A stretch of DNA of 7,123 nucleotides from Kiritimatiellota bacterium (GCA_009777165.1 WRML01000106.1:1-7123); one strand, 5' to 3'; shown: positions 1-6,632, numbered from the stretch's first letter. Translations and numbers: made by a program. The notes: generated by a model from the letters alone, not told the origin.

Positions 1-175
1 GAGCCGTCACATCGGGAATCGCAATCACGGGCTCATCGCCCTGCGCATCCACGCGCATCAGGCGCGGGAGCGCCCCCCCCCTCCGTCGCCTCAACCCCCG
101 CAACGCGGGAAACACATGGGAAGGTATTAGGGGATGAAGGGGGGGAGGGATGAAGGGTTGCTTGAGTCCTGTCAT
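1..175 (-). CDS. Possible 5' part of a leftward ORF running off the window
   Basis: A leftward reading frame is open from an ATG at 175-173 to the window edge (about 58 codons). It begins MTGLKQPFIPPPLHPL, passes through an Arg-rich stretch, and ends at the edge with DAQGDEPVIAIPDVTA. The last 19 codons, from an internal Met at 58, look most protein-like. The first part is encoded by the low-complexity C/T-rich strand and reads as proline-rich filler. A nine-base C run at 73-81 could hide a frameshift: removing one base would join the downstream frame to an upstream one reading VSRVAGVEATEGG. Two rightward frames are also open here, so openness alone proves little in such GC-rich DNA. I recognise no family. 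The start lies 27 bases after the Minf_1886-family stop, so it could be the next gene of that operon. Confidence 0.22.
   Translation of the reverse strand, partial: MTGLKQPFIPPPLHPLIPSHVFPALRGLRRRRGGALPRLMRVDAQGDEPVIAIPDVTA
130..157 (+). other. G-rich tract with G-quadruplex pattern
   Basis: The + strand has four G runs: G4 (130-133), G7 (139-145), G3 (147-149) and G3 (155-157). They are separated by ATGAA, A and ATGAA, which satisfies the common G3+N1-7 quadruplex pattern. The core is a direct repeat of GGGATGAAGGG at 131-141 and 147-157. It lies just beyond the 3' end of the leftward operon. The + strand is the template for leftward transcription, so a fold here could affect termination. 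Folding is inferred only. Confidence 0.4.
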
Positions 176-201
176 TGTTGAATCCTGTTGCCCTTGTTTG
201 C

Positions 202-624
202 TCATCCGCTTACCTCCTGATCACCTGTTTTCCTTATCCCCTTCCCCTGCGGCTCGAACGGCTTGAGGAATGCGTCCTCGAAGGCGAAGACGCCCCTGAA
301 ATCCTCGATCGAGTCGGTCTCGGTTTTACCGAGGCGGTCGTTCTCGATCAGGTTGAAAACGATTGCGCCGAAGTCCAGCGTCGTATGCACCCCCCACTCG
401 GAAAAGACCGCATGTGTCATTGGCCCGAACTCCGCCAACGCATACGAGCGGATGCCCTCCAGCAACTCTTTGCCCGTGACGTGTTGGCCATGGTTCGGAT
501 TCACCTTACGGACGGTCTTCATGGTCATATCCAATGCCTCGACAAGAAAAACATACGCTTCGGGCAGATAGCGGCTGTCCTTCTGACAAATCTCCTCAAC
601 GGCTTCGCGGAATGACGTGTTCAT
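202..624 (-). CDS. Minf_1886 family protein (uncharacterised)
   Basis: A 140-residue protein that I recognise as the conserved family named after Minf_1886 of Methylacidiphilum, seen mostly in Verrucomicrobiota, Planctomycetota and relatives. No biochemical role is known to me. Matching family blocks are the N-terminal DSRYLPEAYVFLVEAL (16-31), the central HVTGKELLEGIRSYALAEFG (48-67) and the conserved TTLDFGAIVFNLIEND (81-96). A KTETDSIEDFRGVFAFEDAF block (100-119) follows. The charged tail after about residue 122 looks variable. There is no signal peptide or membrane segment, so it should be cytosolic. The start lies 10 bases after the HIT gene stop and has no clear Shine-Dalgarno sequence (upstream is AACAAACGAAA), so translation is probably coupled to the HIT gene. 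Base composition is less GC-rich than the S1 gene upstream. Family membership is from memory of conserved motifs; the function is unknown. Confidence 0.85.
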   Translation of the reverse strand: MNTSFREAVEEICQKDSRYLPEAYVFLVEALDMTMKTVRKVNPNHGQHVTGKELLEGIRSYALAEFGPMTHAVFSEWGVHTTLDFGAIVFNLIENDRLGKTETDSIEDFRGVFAFEDAFLKPFEPQGKGIRKTGDQEVSG

Positions 625-634
625 TTTCGTTTGT

Positions 635-1042
635 TCAGAATCTCAATTTCGCCTGTATCGTTTTCGCTTCGTCGGGTGACGCGTAGCTCCCCGGAGTCCA
701 ATTTAGTGGTTTGCCCTCATGGCGCGGCACCACATGGAAATGGACATGCGGGACGGTCTGCGACGCGCACGCCCCGTTGTTTTGGAACACGTTGAAGCCA
801 TCGCACGGCAACTGCCTCAACAGGCGTTCCCCGACGTTCTGCGTCACACGAATCACGGCTTGCAAATCCTCCTCCGGGAGATCCGTCAGCATCCGCGCGT
901 GAGCCTTGGGCACGACGAGGACATGTCCCCTCTCAAACGGCGCGATGTCGAGGAACGCGATCGTCCGTTCGTCCTCATAGATTTTCGTGGCGGGGATAAG
1001 CCCCGCAATAATCTTGCAAAAAACACACTTCGTATCATCCAT
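635..1042 (-). CDS. HIT family protein (histidine triad nucleotide hydrolase/transferase)
   Basis: A 135-residue protein of normal HIT/HINT length. The histidine triad is intact as HVHFH, with His99, His101 and His103 followed by VVPR. In this family the middle His forms the covalent nucleotidyl intermediate. Upstream are the nucleotide-binding GFNVFQNNG (82-90) and the FLDIAPFERGHVLVVPKAH core (30-48). An N-terminal CxxC pair (Cys6, Cys9) together with His48 and the triad region resembles the zinc-binding HIT subclass. Members cleave or transfer NMP from dinucleoside polyphosphates or nucleoside phosphoramidates; the substrate here cannot be read from sequence. The protein should be cytosolic, with no signal peptide. 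A strong AAGGAG lies at 1053-1048, five bases before the ATG. The gene starts 13 bases after the S1 gene stop and is followed 10 bases later by the Minf_1886 gene, giving a three-gene operon. Confidence 0.95.
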   Translation of the reverse strand: MDDTKCVFCKIIAGLIPATKIYEDERTIAFLDIAPFERGHVLVVPKAHARMLTDLPEEDLQAVIRVTQNVGERLLRQLPCDGFNVFQNNGACASQTVPHVHFHVVPRHEGKPLNWTPGSYASPDEAKTIQAKLRF

Positions 1043-1047
1043 AACAA

Positions 1048-1053
1048 CTCCTT
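1048..1053 (-). promoter_or_regulatory. Shine-Dalgarno site of the HIT gene
   Basis: AAGGAG on the minus strand, five bases before the ATG at 1042, sits immediately after the S1 gene TGA (1058-1056). It fixes the HIT start and implies independent ribosome loading at this junction. The next junction, into the Minf_1886 gene, shows no such site. Confidence 0.75.
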
Positions 1054-1055
1054 TC

Positions 1056-2507
1056 TCACAGGTTGATTTTACTGAACACGTCGCCGAGCGAACCGAAGCC
1101 GGAGGGGGGGGCCCCCTTGCTGTCCGCGAGCCATGCGGAGAGGTCGTCCCCCTCCCCCTCGCCGCTCCCGCGGGCCTCCCACTTCGCGGGGAGGGTCAGG
1201 GCGATGCGGTCGCCCTCGACGGACTTGACCACGACCTCGATTTTCGACGCGGGGGGGAACTGCTTCTCCAGTTTCGCGGCGGGGTTGCCGCCTTTCGGGG
1301 TGTCCGTCTCGCTGATGTGGAGCAGCCCGGTCTTCTCCTCGGACAGGCGCACGAACACGCCGAACGCCTGCACGGACTCGACGATCCCCTCGGCCCTCAC
1401 GCCCTCGGCAAGCTCGCCGGGGGTCAGCGCCTTGACGCGCTCGTCAACGGGGCTAAGGCTGAAGCGGCGTTTCTCGAGGTCAACGCTCTCGACCTTCAGC
1501 AGGATTTCCTGTCCCTCGGAGACGACCTCGCGGGCGGACATGATGCGGCGGCCCCCCCCGAGCTTGGAGATCGGGATAAGCCCCTCCACGCCGGGGACAA
1601 GCTGGGCGAACGCGCCGAAGCGTTCGAGCTTCGTGATCTTGCCGACGAATGTGGCCCCCTGCGGGAACGCCGCGACCGCGTCGTCCCACGGGTCCCCCTG
1701 CGCACCGCGCAGGCTGAGCGAGATGCGGTCGCGCTCCCAGTCAATATCCTTGATCTGCACGTCCACCCGGTCGCCGACCTTCACCACGTCCTCGGGCTTC
1801 ACGTCGCGCGACCACGCGATCTCCTTGAGCGGGATAAGCCCCTCCACGCCGCCGAGGTCCACGAAGACGCCGAACTCGACCATGCGCGTGACCACGCCCG
1901 TCGCGACCATGCCGACGGACAGGTCGTCCACCAGCTCCTGCCGCTGCGCCTCGCGCTCTTTCTCCAGCAGCGCGCGGCGGCTGAGGATGACGTTCTCGCC
2001 GCGCTCGTCCTCGCCGTACTCGGAGACGAGGAACAGGAACTTCTGCCCGATGTACTCCGCGCCCTCCTGCCGGAACAGGCTGATCTGCGAGAACGGGCAG
2101 AACGCGCGGCGGCCCGCGGCCTTGACCTCGTAGCCGCCGTTGATCTCCTTCTCGACAAGCCCCTCGATGGGCATCTGCTGCGCGTAGGCATCCGCGAGCG
2201 TGCGGTCCACGGGCGGCTTGGACGCGATGCTCCCCGCGAAGAGGAACGCGCCGTCCTGCATCCCCGCGAAGATGACATCCACCGCGTCGCCGATCGTGCA
2301 GCGCAGCGTACCGTCCGCGAGCGTCATGTCGCTCGTCGGCACGAGGCCCTCGCGTTTCGCGCTCACGTCAAGGATGACGTAGGCCCCTGTAATGTTGGTC
2401 ACGGTGCCGCGCACGCGGTCCCCCGGGTTGAACCCGCTGCGGTACGTCGCCAGTTGCGCGTTCAGTAACGACTCGAAATCTGCCATCGAAGCTTTCTTCT
2501 TAATCAT
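1056..2507 (-). CDS. Five-domain S1 RNA-binding protein (ribosomal protein S1-like)
   Basis: A 483-residue protein made almost wholly of S1/OB-fold repeats at about residues 27-95, 112-178, 197-268, 284-354 and 369-440. Repeats 3 to 5 are canonical: the GFGVFVDL-type strand appears as FGVFVDLGGVEGLIP (212-226), FGAFAQLVPGVEGLIP (297-312) and FGVFVRLSEEKTGLLH (382-397), each ending in an IxLSL-like strand. Repeats 1 and 2 are more diverged. An acidic Gly/Glu linker (448-455) leads to a short C-terminal piece ending LGDVFSKINL. The likely role is single-stranded RNA binding, either as an S1-type ribosomal protein or as a paralogue. It is shorter than the six-domain S1 of proteobacteria, so true rpsA identity is not certain. 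The start could be the Met at 2507 or the Met at 2486 seven codons later, which is preceded by purine-rich AAGAAGAAAG. It is first in the leftward operon and divergent from fabH. Confidence 0.9.
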   Translation of the reverse strand: MIKKKASMADFESLLNAQLATYRSGFNPGDRVRGTVTNITGAYVILDVSAKREGLVPTSDMTLADGTLRCTIGDAVDVIFAGMQDGAFLFAGSIASKPPVDRTLADAYAQQMPIEGLVEKEINGGYEVKAAGRRAFCPFSQISLFRQEGAEYIGQKFLFLVSEYGEDERGENVILSRRALLEKEREAQRQELVDDLSVGMVATGVVTRMVEFGVFVDLGGVEGLIPLKEIAWSRDVKPEDVVKVGDRVDVQIKDIDWERDRISLSLRGAQGDPWDDAVAAFPQGATFVGKITKLERFGAFAQLVPGVEGLIPISKLGGGRRIMSAREVVSEGQEILLKVESVDLEKRRFSLSPVDERVKALTPGELAEGVRAEGIVESVQAFGVFVRLSEEKTGLLHISETDTPKGGNPAAKLEKQFPPASKIEVVVKSVEGDRIALTLPAKWEARGSGEGEGDDLSAWLADSKGAPPSGFGSLGDVFSKINL

Positions 2508-2633
2508 GGACTCTCACTCTTCGCGTTGAAAATTGTGTATTATCGTAACGGTTCTTTCTGTTCAAGGTCAAGGCATTTGTGTACACTATCTTTCTTTGCT
2601 TCAAAAAAGATGAACCCAGAGAGCAAGAACGTT
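2508..2633. promoter_or_regulatory. Divergent intergenic region with candidate promoters
   Basis: This 126-base AT-richer gap separates the leftward S1 operon from rightward fabH, so it must hold both promoters unless transcription enters from outside. On the minus strand, TTGACC (2571-2566) and TTGAAC (2565-2560) are -35-like. GATAAT (2544-2539), one mismatch from TATAAT, is the best -10; its spacing is 15 bases from TTGAAC and 21 from TTGACC, so neither pair is ideal. TTGAAC to TAATAC (2542-2537) has 17-base spacing but weaker matches. On the plus strand only a weak TGTTCA (2559-2564) with TACACT (2582-2587) at 17 bases is visible. GTGTACAC (2579-2586) is a perfect 8-base palindrome and could be a small operator half or chance. 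Confidence 0.4.
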
Positions 2634-3611
2634 ATGAAGGATTTGACGGCAGTAATCACGGGCGTCGGCAAGGCCCTCCCCGAAAAGCGGCTGACCAACG
2701 CCGACCTAGAGAAGATGGTCGAGACCAGCGACGAGTGGATCTCCAAGCGCGTCGGCATCAAGGAGCGGCGCATGGCGGAGGACGGCGAGTGGACCTCCCA
2801 CCTCGCCGCGCGCGCCGCGCGGGACGCGCTCGCCATGTCCGGCATCCCCGCTGAGCAGATTGATCTGATCCTCGTGTCCACGACGACGCCCGACACTCTC
2901 TACCCCTCCGTCTCTTGTCTGGTGCAGAGGGCGATCGGCGCGGTGAACGCCGGGGCGATGGACGTCGCCGCCGCCTGCACGGGCTTCATCTACGCCATGG
3001 GTACCGCGTGGTCCATGATCAGGTCCGGCCTGATGAAAAACGTCATCGTCATTGCCGCCGAGGTCGTCACCTCCTCCCTCGACTGGACGGACCGCGACAC
3101 CTGCGTCCTGTTCGGCGACGGCGCGGGCGCGGTCGTGCTGAGCGCGTCGGAACAGGAGGGGACCGGCATCCTCGCCATGCGCCTCCGGGCCGACGGCACC
3201 TACGCCGACATCCTGAAGCTGCCCAACAGCGGCTCGCGCGTGTTCCCCGAATACGCCGGCCGCTTCGTCAAGATGCAGGGCAACGACGTCTTCAGGCACG
3301 CCGTGCGCGACATGGTGGAATGCGCGACCGACGTTGTCGCCGCCGCCGGCCTGACCCTCGCCGACGTGGACCTCTTCATCCCCCACCAGGCGAACATCCG
3401 CATCATCGACGCCATCGCCACGCGCCTGAACGTGCCGCCGGAGAAAATGTTCGTCAACATCGAGAACTACGGCAACACCTCCTCCGCCACGCTTCCGATT
3501 GCCCTCTGCGAGGCCGTCGAGCAAGGCCGCCTCAAGCCCGGCGACATCCTCGTCCTCGATGCCTTCGGTGCCGGCCTCACCTGGGGCGCCATGGCCATCC
3601 GCTGGAAATGA
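2634..3611 (+). CDS. fabH: Beta-ketoacyl-ACP synthase III
   Basis: A 325-residue thiolase-fold condensing enzyme that starts fatty-acid synthesis by joining an acyl-CoA (usually acetyl-CoA) to malonyl-ACP in the cytosol. The Cys-His-Asn triad is complete: Cys115 in AAACTGFIYA, His251 in FIPHQANIR, and Asn281 in NYGNTSSA. The N-terminal TNADLEKMVETSDEWISKRVGIKER (21-45) is a FabH hallmark, and the C-terminal DAFGAGLTWGAMAIRW is typical. The length is close to the 317 residues of the E. coli enzyme. I chose the ATG at 2634 because it aligns with family N-termini and has AGAGAG ten bases upstream. An in-frame ATG at 2610 would add eight residues (MNPESKNV) and has no ribosome site. No fabD, fabG, acpP or plsX lies next to it, so it is outside the usual fab cluster. 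It is the first gene of the rightward cluster, with a 26-base gap to the next. Confidence 0.96.
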   Translation: MKDLTAVITGVGKALPEKRLTNADLEKMVETSDEWISKRVGIKERRMAEDGEWTSHLAARAARDALAMSGIPAEQIDLILVSTTTPDTLYPSVSCLVQRAIGAVNAGAMDVAAACTGFIYAMGTAWSMIRSGLMKNVIVIAAEVVTSSLDWTDRDTCVLFGDGAGAVVLSASEQEGTGILAMRLRADGTYADILKLPNSGSRVFPEYAGRFVKMQGNDVFRHAVRDMVECATDVVAAAGLTLADVDLFIPHQANIRIIDAIATRLNVPPEKMFVNIENYGNTSSATLPIALCEAVEQGRLKPGDILVLDAFGAGLTWGAMAIRWK

Positions 3612-3622
3612 CTTTTGAACTG

Positions 3623-3628
3623 AAGGAG
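3623..3628 (+). promoter_or_regulatory. Shine-Dalgarno site deciding the glycohydrolase start
   Basis: AAGGAG lies nine bases before the ATG at 3638. It argues for that start over the in-frame ATG at 3608, which overlaps the fabH stop as ATGA and would place ten extra residues, including acidic ones, in front of the signal peptide. Confidence 0.75.
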
Positions 3629-3637
3629 AACTTACAC

Positions 3638-5308
3638 ATGAGAAAATGCTTGTGTTCGATGATCGCGTTGAGCGTCGTTGCGTCGGCGGCGATGGGGCAG
3701 GGGGAGCGGAGGCTGACGATTGAGCAGTACCGCGACAGGATGTTCGGGGGGTGGGTCGGGCAGATCGCCGGGGTGTGCTGGGGGGCCCCCACGGAGTTCA
3801 AGTGGAACGACACCATCATCCCGATGTCCGCCATGCCGAAGTGGACGCCGGAGATGATCAATGAGGCGTTCGGGCAGGATGACCTCTATGTGGAGATGAC
3901 GTTCCTGCGGAGCCTTGAGGAATACGGGCTGGACGTGAGCATCCGCCAGGCGGGCATTGACTTCGCGAACAGCGAGTACCAGCTCTGGTGCGCGAATGAC
4001 GCGGGGCGCAAGAACCTGCGCAAGGGTATCGCGCCGCCGGACTCGTCGCACCCGCAGTTCAACAAGTGCCCGAACGACATCGACTATCAGATCGAGGCGG
4101 ATTTCGCGGGGTTGATCTCGCCGGGGATGCCCAACAGCGTGGTCGCGCTGGGTGAGACGTTCGGGCGGATTATGAATTACGGCGACGGCGTGTACGGGGG
4201 GCAGTTCGTGGGCGCGATGCTCGCGGAGGCGTTCTTCACGGACGACATCCAGAAGATCATCGCGGCGGGGTTGGCGGCGATCCCGGCGGAGTCGCAGTAT
4301 GCGGAGATGGCGCGCGACATGGTGAAGTGGCACCGCGAGAACCCGGACGACTGGCAGGACGCGTGGCGGCTCAGCCTGAAGAAGTACCGCCAGACCCCCG
4401 CCTACCAGAAGGCGTCGAACGGCGGCATTGACGTGAAGATCAACGGCGCGTGTGTGCTGATGGGGCTGCTCTACGGCAACGGCGACATGGACCAGACCAT
4501 CATCATCGCGACGCGGTGCGGGTGGGACTCGGACTGTAACCCGTCGAGCGCGGCGGGGGTGCTGGGCACGGCGCTCGGCTACGGTAAGTTGCCCGAGAAG
4601 TTCAAGGAGAAGCTGGACATGGCGCGTAAATTCGATTTCACCGCCTACAACATCCCCGAGCTGAAGGCGGTCTGCGAGAAACTCGCGCGGCAGATCGTGG
4701 TGCAGCAGGGGGGGCGCGTCGAAGGCGACGTGTTCATCATCCCCCATGTGCCCGCGAAGCCGAGCCCGCTGGAGTTGAGCTGGGACCCGGGCCCCATCGC
4801 GAACAGCCGCTTCACGGAAGAGGAGTACGCGAAGGTCCGCTTCAAACCCCACGCGGCGGAGATTGACGACCCGGCCCCGACCAAGCGCGTGCAGGGTGCG
4901 TTGGATGTATTGCTCCCGGGATGGACGGCCTCCGCCAACGGCTCGGACATGAACCCCGGCTACCGCGCGGAGCACCACGGGCGTAAGGATGTCGTGATGA
5001 CGCACCCGCTGAACCGCGACACGGGTGTGACGCTGAGCAGAGAACTGAATGTGCCGGAGGACACGACGAAACTGATGGTCACCATCGCAAACCATGCGAA
5101 CGGCGACTTCACGTTTGTCGCGAAGATTGACGGGGAGGAAATCCTGCAAAAGAAAATCGGGCAGGAAAAGGACGGCAAGGTGGATTGGCAGACGCTCACG
5201 GTTGACCTCTCCCCCTACGCTGGGAAACACGTGAAGGTCGAGCTCGTCAACCAGCCTGACGGGTGGCAGTGCGAGGCGGCCTACTGGGGAGCGATTGAAA
5301 TCAAATGA
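3638..5308 (+). CDS. Exported ADP-ribosylglycohydrolase-family protein with C-terminal beta-rich domain
   Basis: A 556-residue protein. Residues 1-20 form a Sec-type signal peptide: MRK, a hydrophobic core, then ASAAMG with likely cleavage near residue 18-20. There is no lipobox Cys, so it should be periplasmic or secreted. Residues 27-345 form an ADP-ribosyl-GH (DraG/ARH-like) domain: RDRMFGGWVGQIAGVCWG (33-50), the first metal motif GQDDLYVEM (79-87; Asp81, Asp82, Glu86) in place of the usual DDT form, YGDGVYGGQFVGAM (181-194), and the second motif CGWDSDCN (294-301; Asp297, Asp299, Asn301). DraG relatives use two Mg or Mn ions to cleave N- or O-glycosidic ADP-ribose bonds. The substrate of exported members is not known to me. 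Residues 428-556 look like a galactose-binding-type beta sandwich (my fold guess). A typical family domain is about 300 residues, so the extra length is this domain plus a linker. It overlaps the next gene by ATGA. Confidence 0.88.
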   Translation: MRKCLCSMIALSVVASAAMGQGERRLTIEQYRDRMFGGWVGQIAGVCWGAPTEFKWNDTIIPMSAMPKWTPEMINEAFGQDDLYVEMTFLRSLEEYGLDVSIRQAGIDFANSEYQLWCANDAGRKNLRKGIAPPDSSHPQFNKCPNDIDYQIEADFAGLISPGMPNSVVALGETFGRIMNYGDGVYGGQFVGAMLAEAFFTDDIQKIIAAGLAAIPAESQYAEMARDMVKWHRENPDDWQDAWRLSLKKYRQTPAYQKASNGGIDVKINGACVLMGLLYGNGDMDQTIIIATRCGWDSDCNPSSAAGVLGTALGYGKLPEKFKEKLDMARKFDFTAYNIPELKAVCEKLARQIVVQQGGRVEGDVFIIPHVPAKPSPLELSWDPGPIANSRFTEEEYAKVRFKPHAAEIDDPAPTKRVQGALDVLLPGWTASANGSDMNPGYRAEHHGRKDVVMTHPLNRDTGVTLSRELNVPEDTTKLMVTIANHANGDFTFVAKIDGEEILQKKIGQEKDGKVDWQTLTVDLSPYAGKHVKVELVNQPDGWQCEAAYWGAIEIK

Positions 5309-6459
5309 TGGAAGGGTTTGACGGCATGGTCGGGCATTGCCATGACTTGGCGGTACGATTCCGTCAAACGGGTGGGCATCTTGTCGGGATCCTGTGCGAG
5401 TACACGCCGCGGGAAATTATCCTCGCGGCAGGAGCGTTGCCTGTGTGCCTGTGCGGTGGCGACGCGGCGATGATTCCGGCGGCGGAGACGGCGTTGCCCG
5501 CGAACTTATGCCCGCTCATCAAATCCACGTTCGGGTATAGCCTCGAAAAGGCGAATCCCTTTTTGGAGATGGCGGATCTCGTCGTTGCGGAAACGACGTG
5601 CGACGGCAAAAAGAAAATGTACGAGCTGCTGGCGAAACATCATCCGATGCACGTCATGGAACTGCCGCAGAAATCGGGCGACACGGACGCCCGTGCGCAC
5701 TGGCTCCTGGAACTGCGGAAACTGCGCAAGGCGTTGGAAACGCGGTTCACGGTGGAAGTCACGGACGCCAAACTGCGCGCGGCGATTCGGCTGATGAATC
5801 AGGAACGGCGGCTGCGCCGTGCGCTGGCGGCGTGCATGAAAGAACCTGCACCGCCGTTGAGCGGAAGTGAACTGCTGAGCCTCAAAAGCCTGATCTCGGG
5901 CTTGCCGGAGGATTTGAGGCAATACGAGGCCATCTTGCAGCAACTTCCGTCGCGCCCTGAACAGCAGCGTCCTGCCAGAGGTGCGGTGCGTGTCCTGTTG
6001 ACGGGGGTACCGTGTCCCCATGGGGCGGAACGGGTGGTCGCATTGCTGGAGAAAGAAGGCGGCATCGTGGTCTGCCAAGAGAACTGCACGGGAATCAAGC
6101 CGATCCTCAATGACGTCTCGGAGACGGCGGGGGACCCCATGGAGGCGTTGGCCGATTTCTATTGGCAGCTCCCGTGTGCGGTCATGACACCGAATACGCG
6201 TCGGTTTGAGCAGATGCGGCAGTTGGTCAACGACTACACGCCCGAGTGTATCGTGGAACTGATCTGGCAGTGTTGCCTAACGTATGACATCGAATGCTCC
6301 CACACCAAGGAGCTTGCGCACGAACTGAACTTGCCGTATTTGCGCATCGAGACGGATTACTCACCGGCCGACGACCGTCGGCTGGCGCTGAGGATTGCGG
6401 CGCTCTATGAGATGACAACCGCAGTGCCCCGCGTTGTGGCGAACGGCGATGCAAATTGA
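5305..6459 (+). CDS. Double-cubane-cluster anaerobic reductase (YjiM / HgdB family)
   Basis: A 384-residue protein close in length and motifs to E. coli YjiM (383 residues as I recall) and related to the 2-hydroxyacyl-CoA dehydratase D subunits. Conserved blocks with their Cys are GILCEYTPREI (Cys31), LPANLCPLIKSTFGYS (Cys69), ETTCDGKKKMYEL (Cys99), GVPCPHGAERV (Cys237), QENCTG (Cys261) and IWQCCLTYDIEC (Cys323, 324, 331), then RIETDYSPADD (347-357). In the family these Cys hold a double-cubane [Fe8S9] or [4Fe-4S] site that receives electrons at very low potential from an ATP-hydrolysing activator; small substrates such as acetylene or hydrazine are reduced in vitro, while the natural substrate is unclear. 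The activator (HgdC/YjiL type) is not in this window. The start at 5305 overlaps the upstream stop as ATGA. A Met at 5326, preceded by GGAAGGG nine bases away, may be the real start and would shorten it by seven residues. It should be cytosolic and oxygen-sensitive. Confidence 0.92.
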   Translation: MMEGFDGMVGHCHDLAVRFRQTGGHLVGILCEYTPREIILAAGALPVCLCGGDAAMIPAAETALPANLCPLIKSTFGYSLEKANPFLEMADLVVAETTCDGKKKMYELLAKHHPMHVMELPQKSGDTDARAHWLLELRKLRKALETRFTVEVTDAKLRAAIRLMNQERRLRRALAACMKEPAPPLSGSELLSLKSLISGLPEDLRQYEAILQQLPSRPEQQRPARGAVRVLLTGVPCPHGAERVVALLEKEGGIVVCQENCTGIKPILNDVSETAGDPMEALADFYWQLPCAVMTPNTRRFEQMRQLVNDYTPECIVELIWQCCLTYDIECSHTKELAHELNLPYLRIETDYSPADDRRLALRIAALYEMTTAVPRVVANGDAN

Positions 6460-6498
6460 AACCCTATAGTGAATTAACGTTAAACGTGTTCCATTCTT

Positions 6499-6516
6499 AC
6501 ATCCCGTTAGGGATGT
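6499..6516. repeat. Hairpin 1 of copy 1
   Basis: ACATCCC-GTTA-GGGATGT is a perfect 7-base stem with a 4-base loop. It is the exact reverse complement of the hairpin at 6633-6650, so each can fold alone or the two can pair across the element. Confidence 0.85.
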
Positions 6517-6551
6517 GTCTCTCGGTAGAAAAACATCCTTTCCCCCATGTC

Positions 6552-6570
6552 CGCATCCCTTCGGGATGCG
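6552..6570. repeat. Hairpin 2 of copy 1
   Basis: CGCATCCC-TTC-GGGATGCG is a perfect 8-base stem with a 3-base loop. In copy 2 (6935-6953) the loop is CTC and the stem is unchanged. Confidence 0.85.
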
Positions 6571-6579
6571 CCTAAAAGA

Positions 6580-6610
6580 GGCATCCCGAGGGGATGCCAT
6601 AATTTTTTTT
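6580..6610 (+). terminator. Terminator-like hairpin plus T8 in copy 1
   Basis: GGCATCCC-GAG-GGGATGCC (6580-6598) is a perfect, GC-rich 8-base stem. It is followed after ATAA by eight T (6603-6610) on the plus strand. This is the layout of a rho-independent terminator, placed about 120 bases after the reductase stop codon with the matching orientation. The four-base gap before the T run is longer than ideal. It is also the third hairpin of the palindromic element. Confidence 0.45.
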
Positions 6611-6632
6611 GCGTTCTCTTCTACCGAAAGAA

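Noticed and set aside
61..76. GGCGC-GGGA-GCGCC hairpin and the CCCGC-AAC-GCGGG hairpin at 96-108 as terminators
   Set aside because: No T tract follows on either strand. Such short GC stems are common in DNA of this composition.
987..2468. Rightward 493-codon open frame opposite the S1 gene
   Set aside because: It is antisense to five recognisable S1 domains. The translation is a biased Arg/Ala/Leu/Asp mix typical of shadow frames in GC-rich genes.
2526..2633. Longer fabH start at a TTG at 2526 or the ATG at 2610
   Set aside because: The added residues do not match family N-termini and neither start has a ribosome site. The TTG lies inside the divergent promoter region.
2915..3637. Upstream extension of the glycohydrolase frame through fabH
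   Set aside because: It overlaps the fabH coding region in another frame with an Arg-rich, motif-free translation. The signal peptide and Shine-Dalgarno site set the start at 3638.
3632..5230. Leftward 532-codon open frame opposite the glycohydrolase gene
   Set aside because: Arg/Val/His-rich translation with no motif. The plus strand holds a signal peptide and both metal motifs, so this is a shadow.
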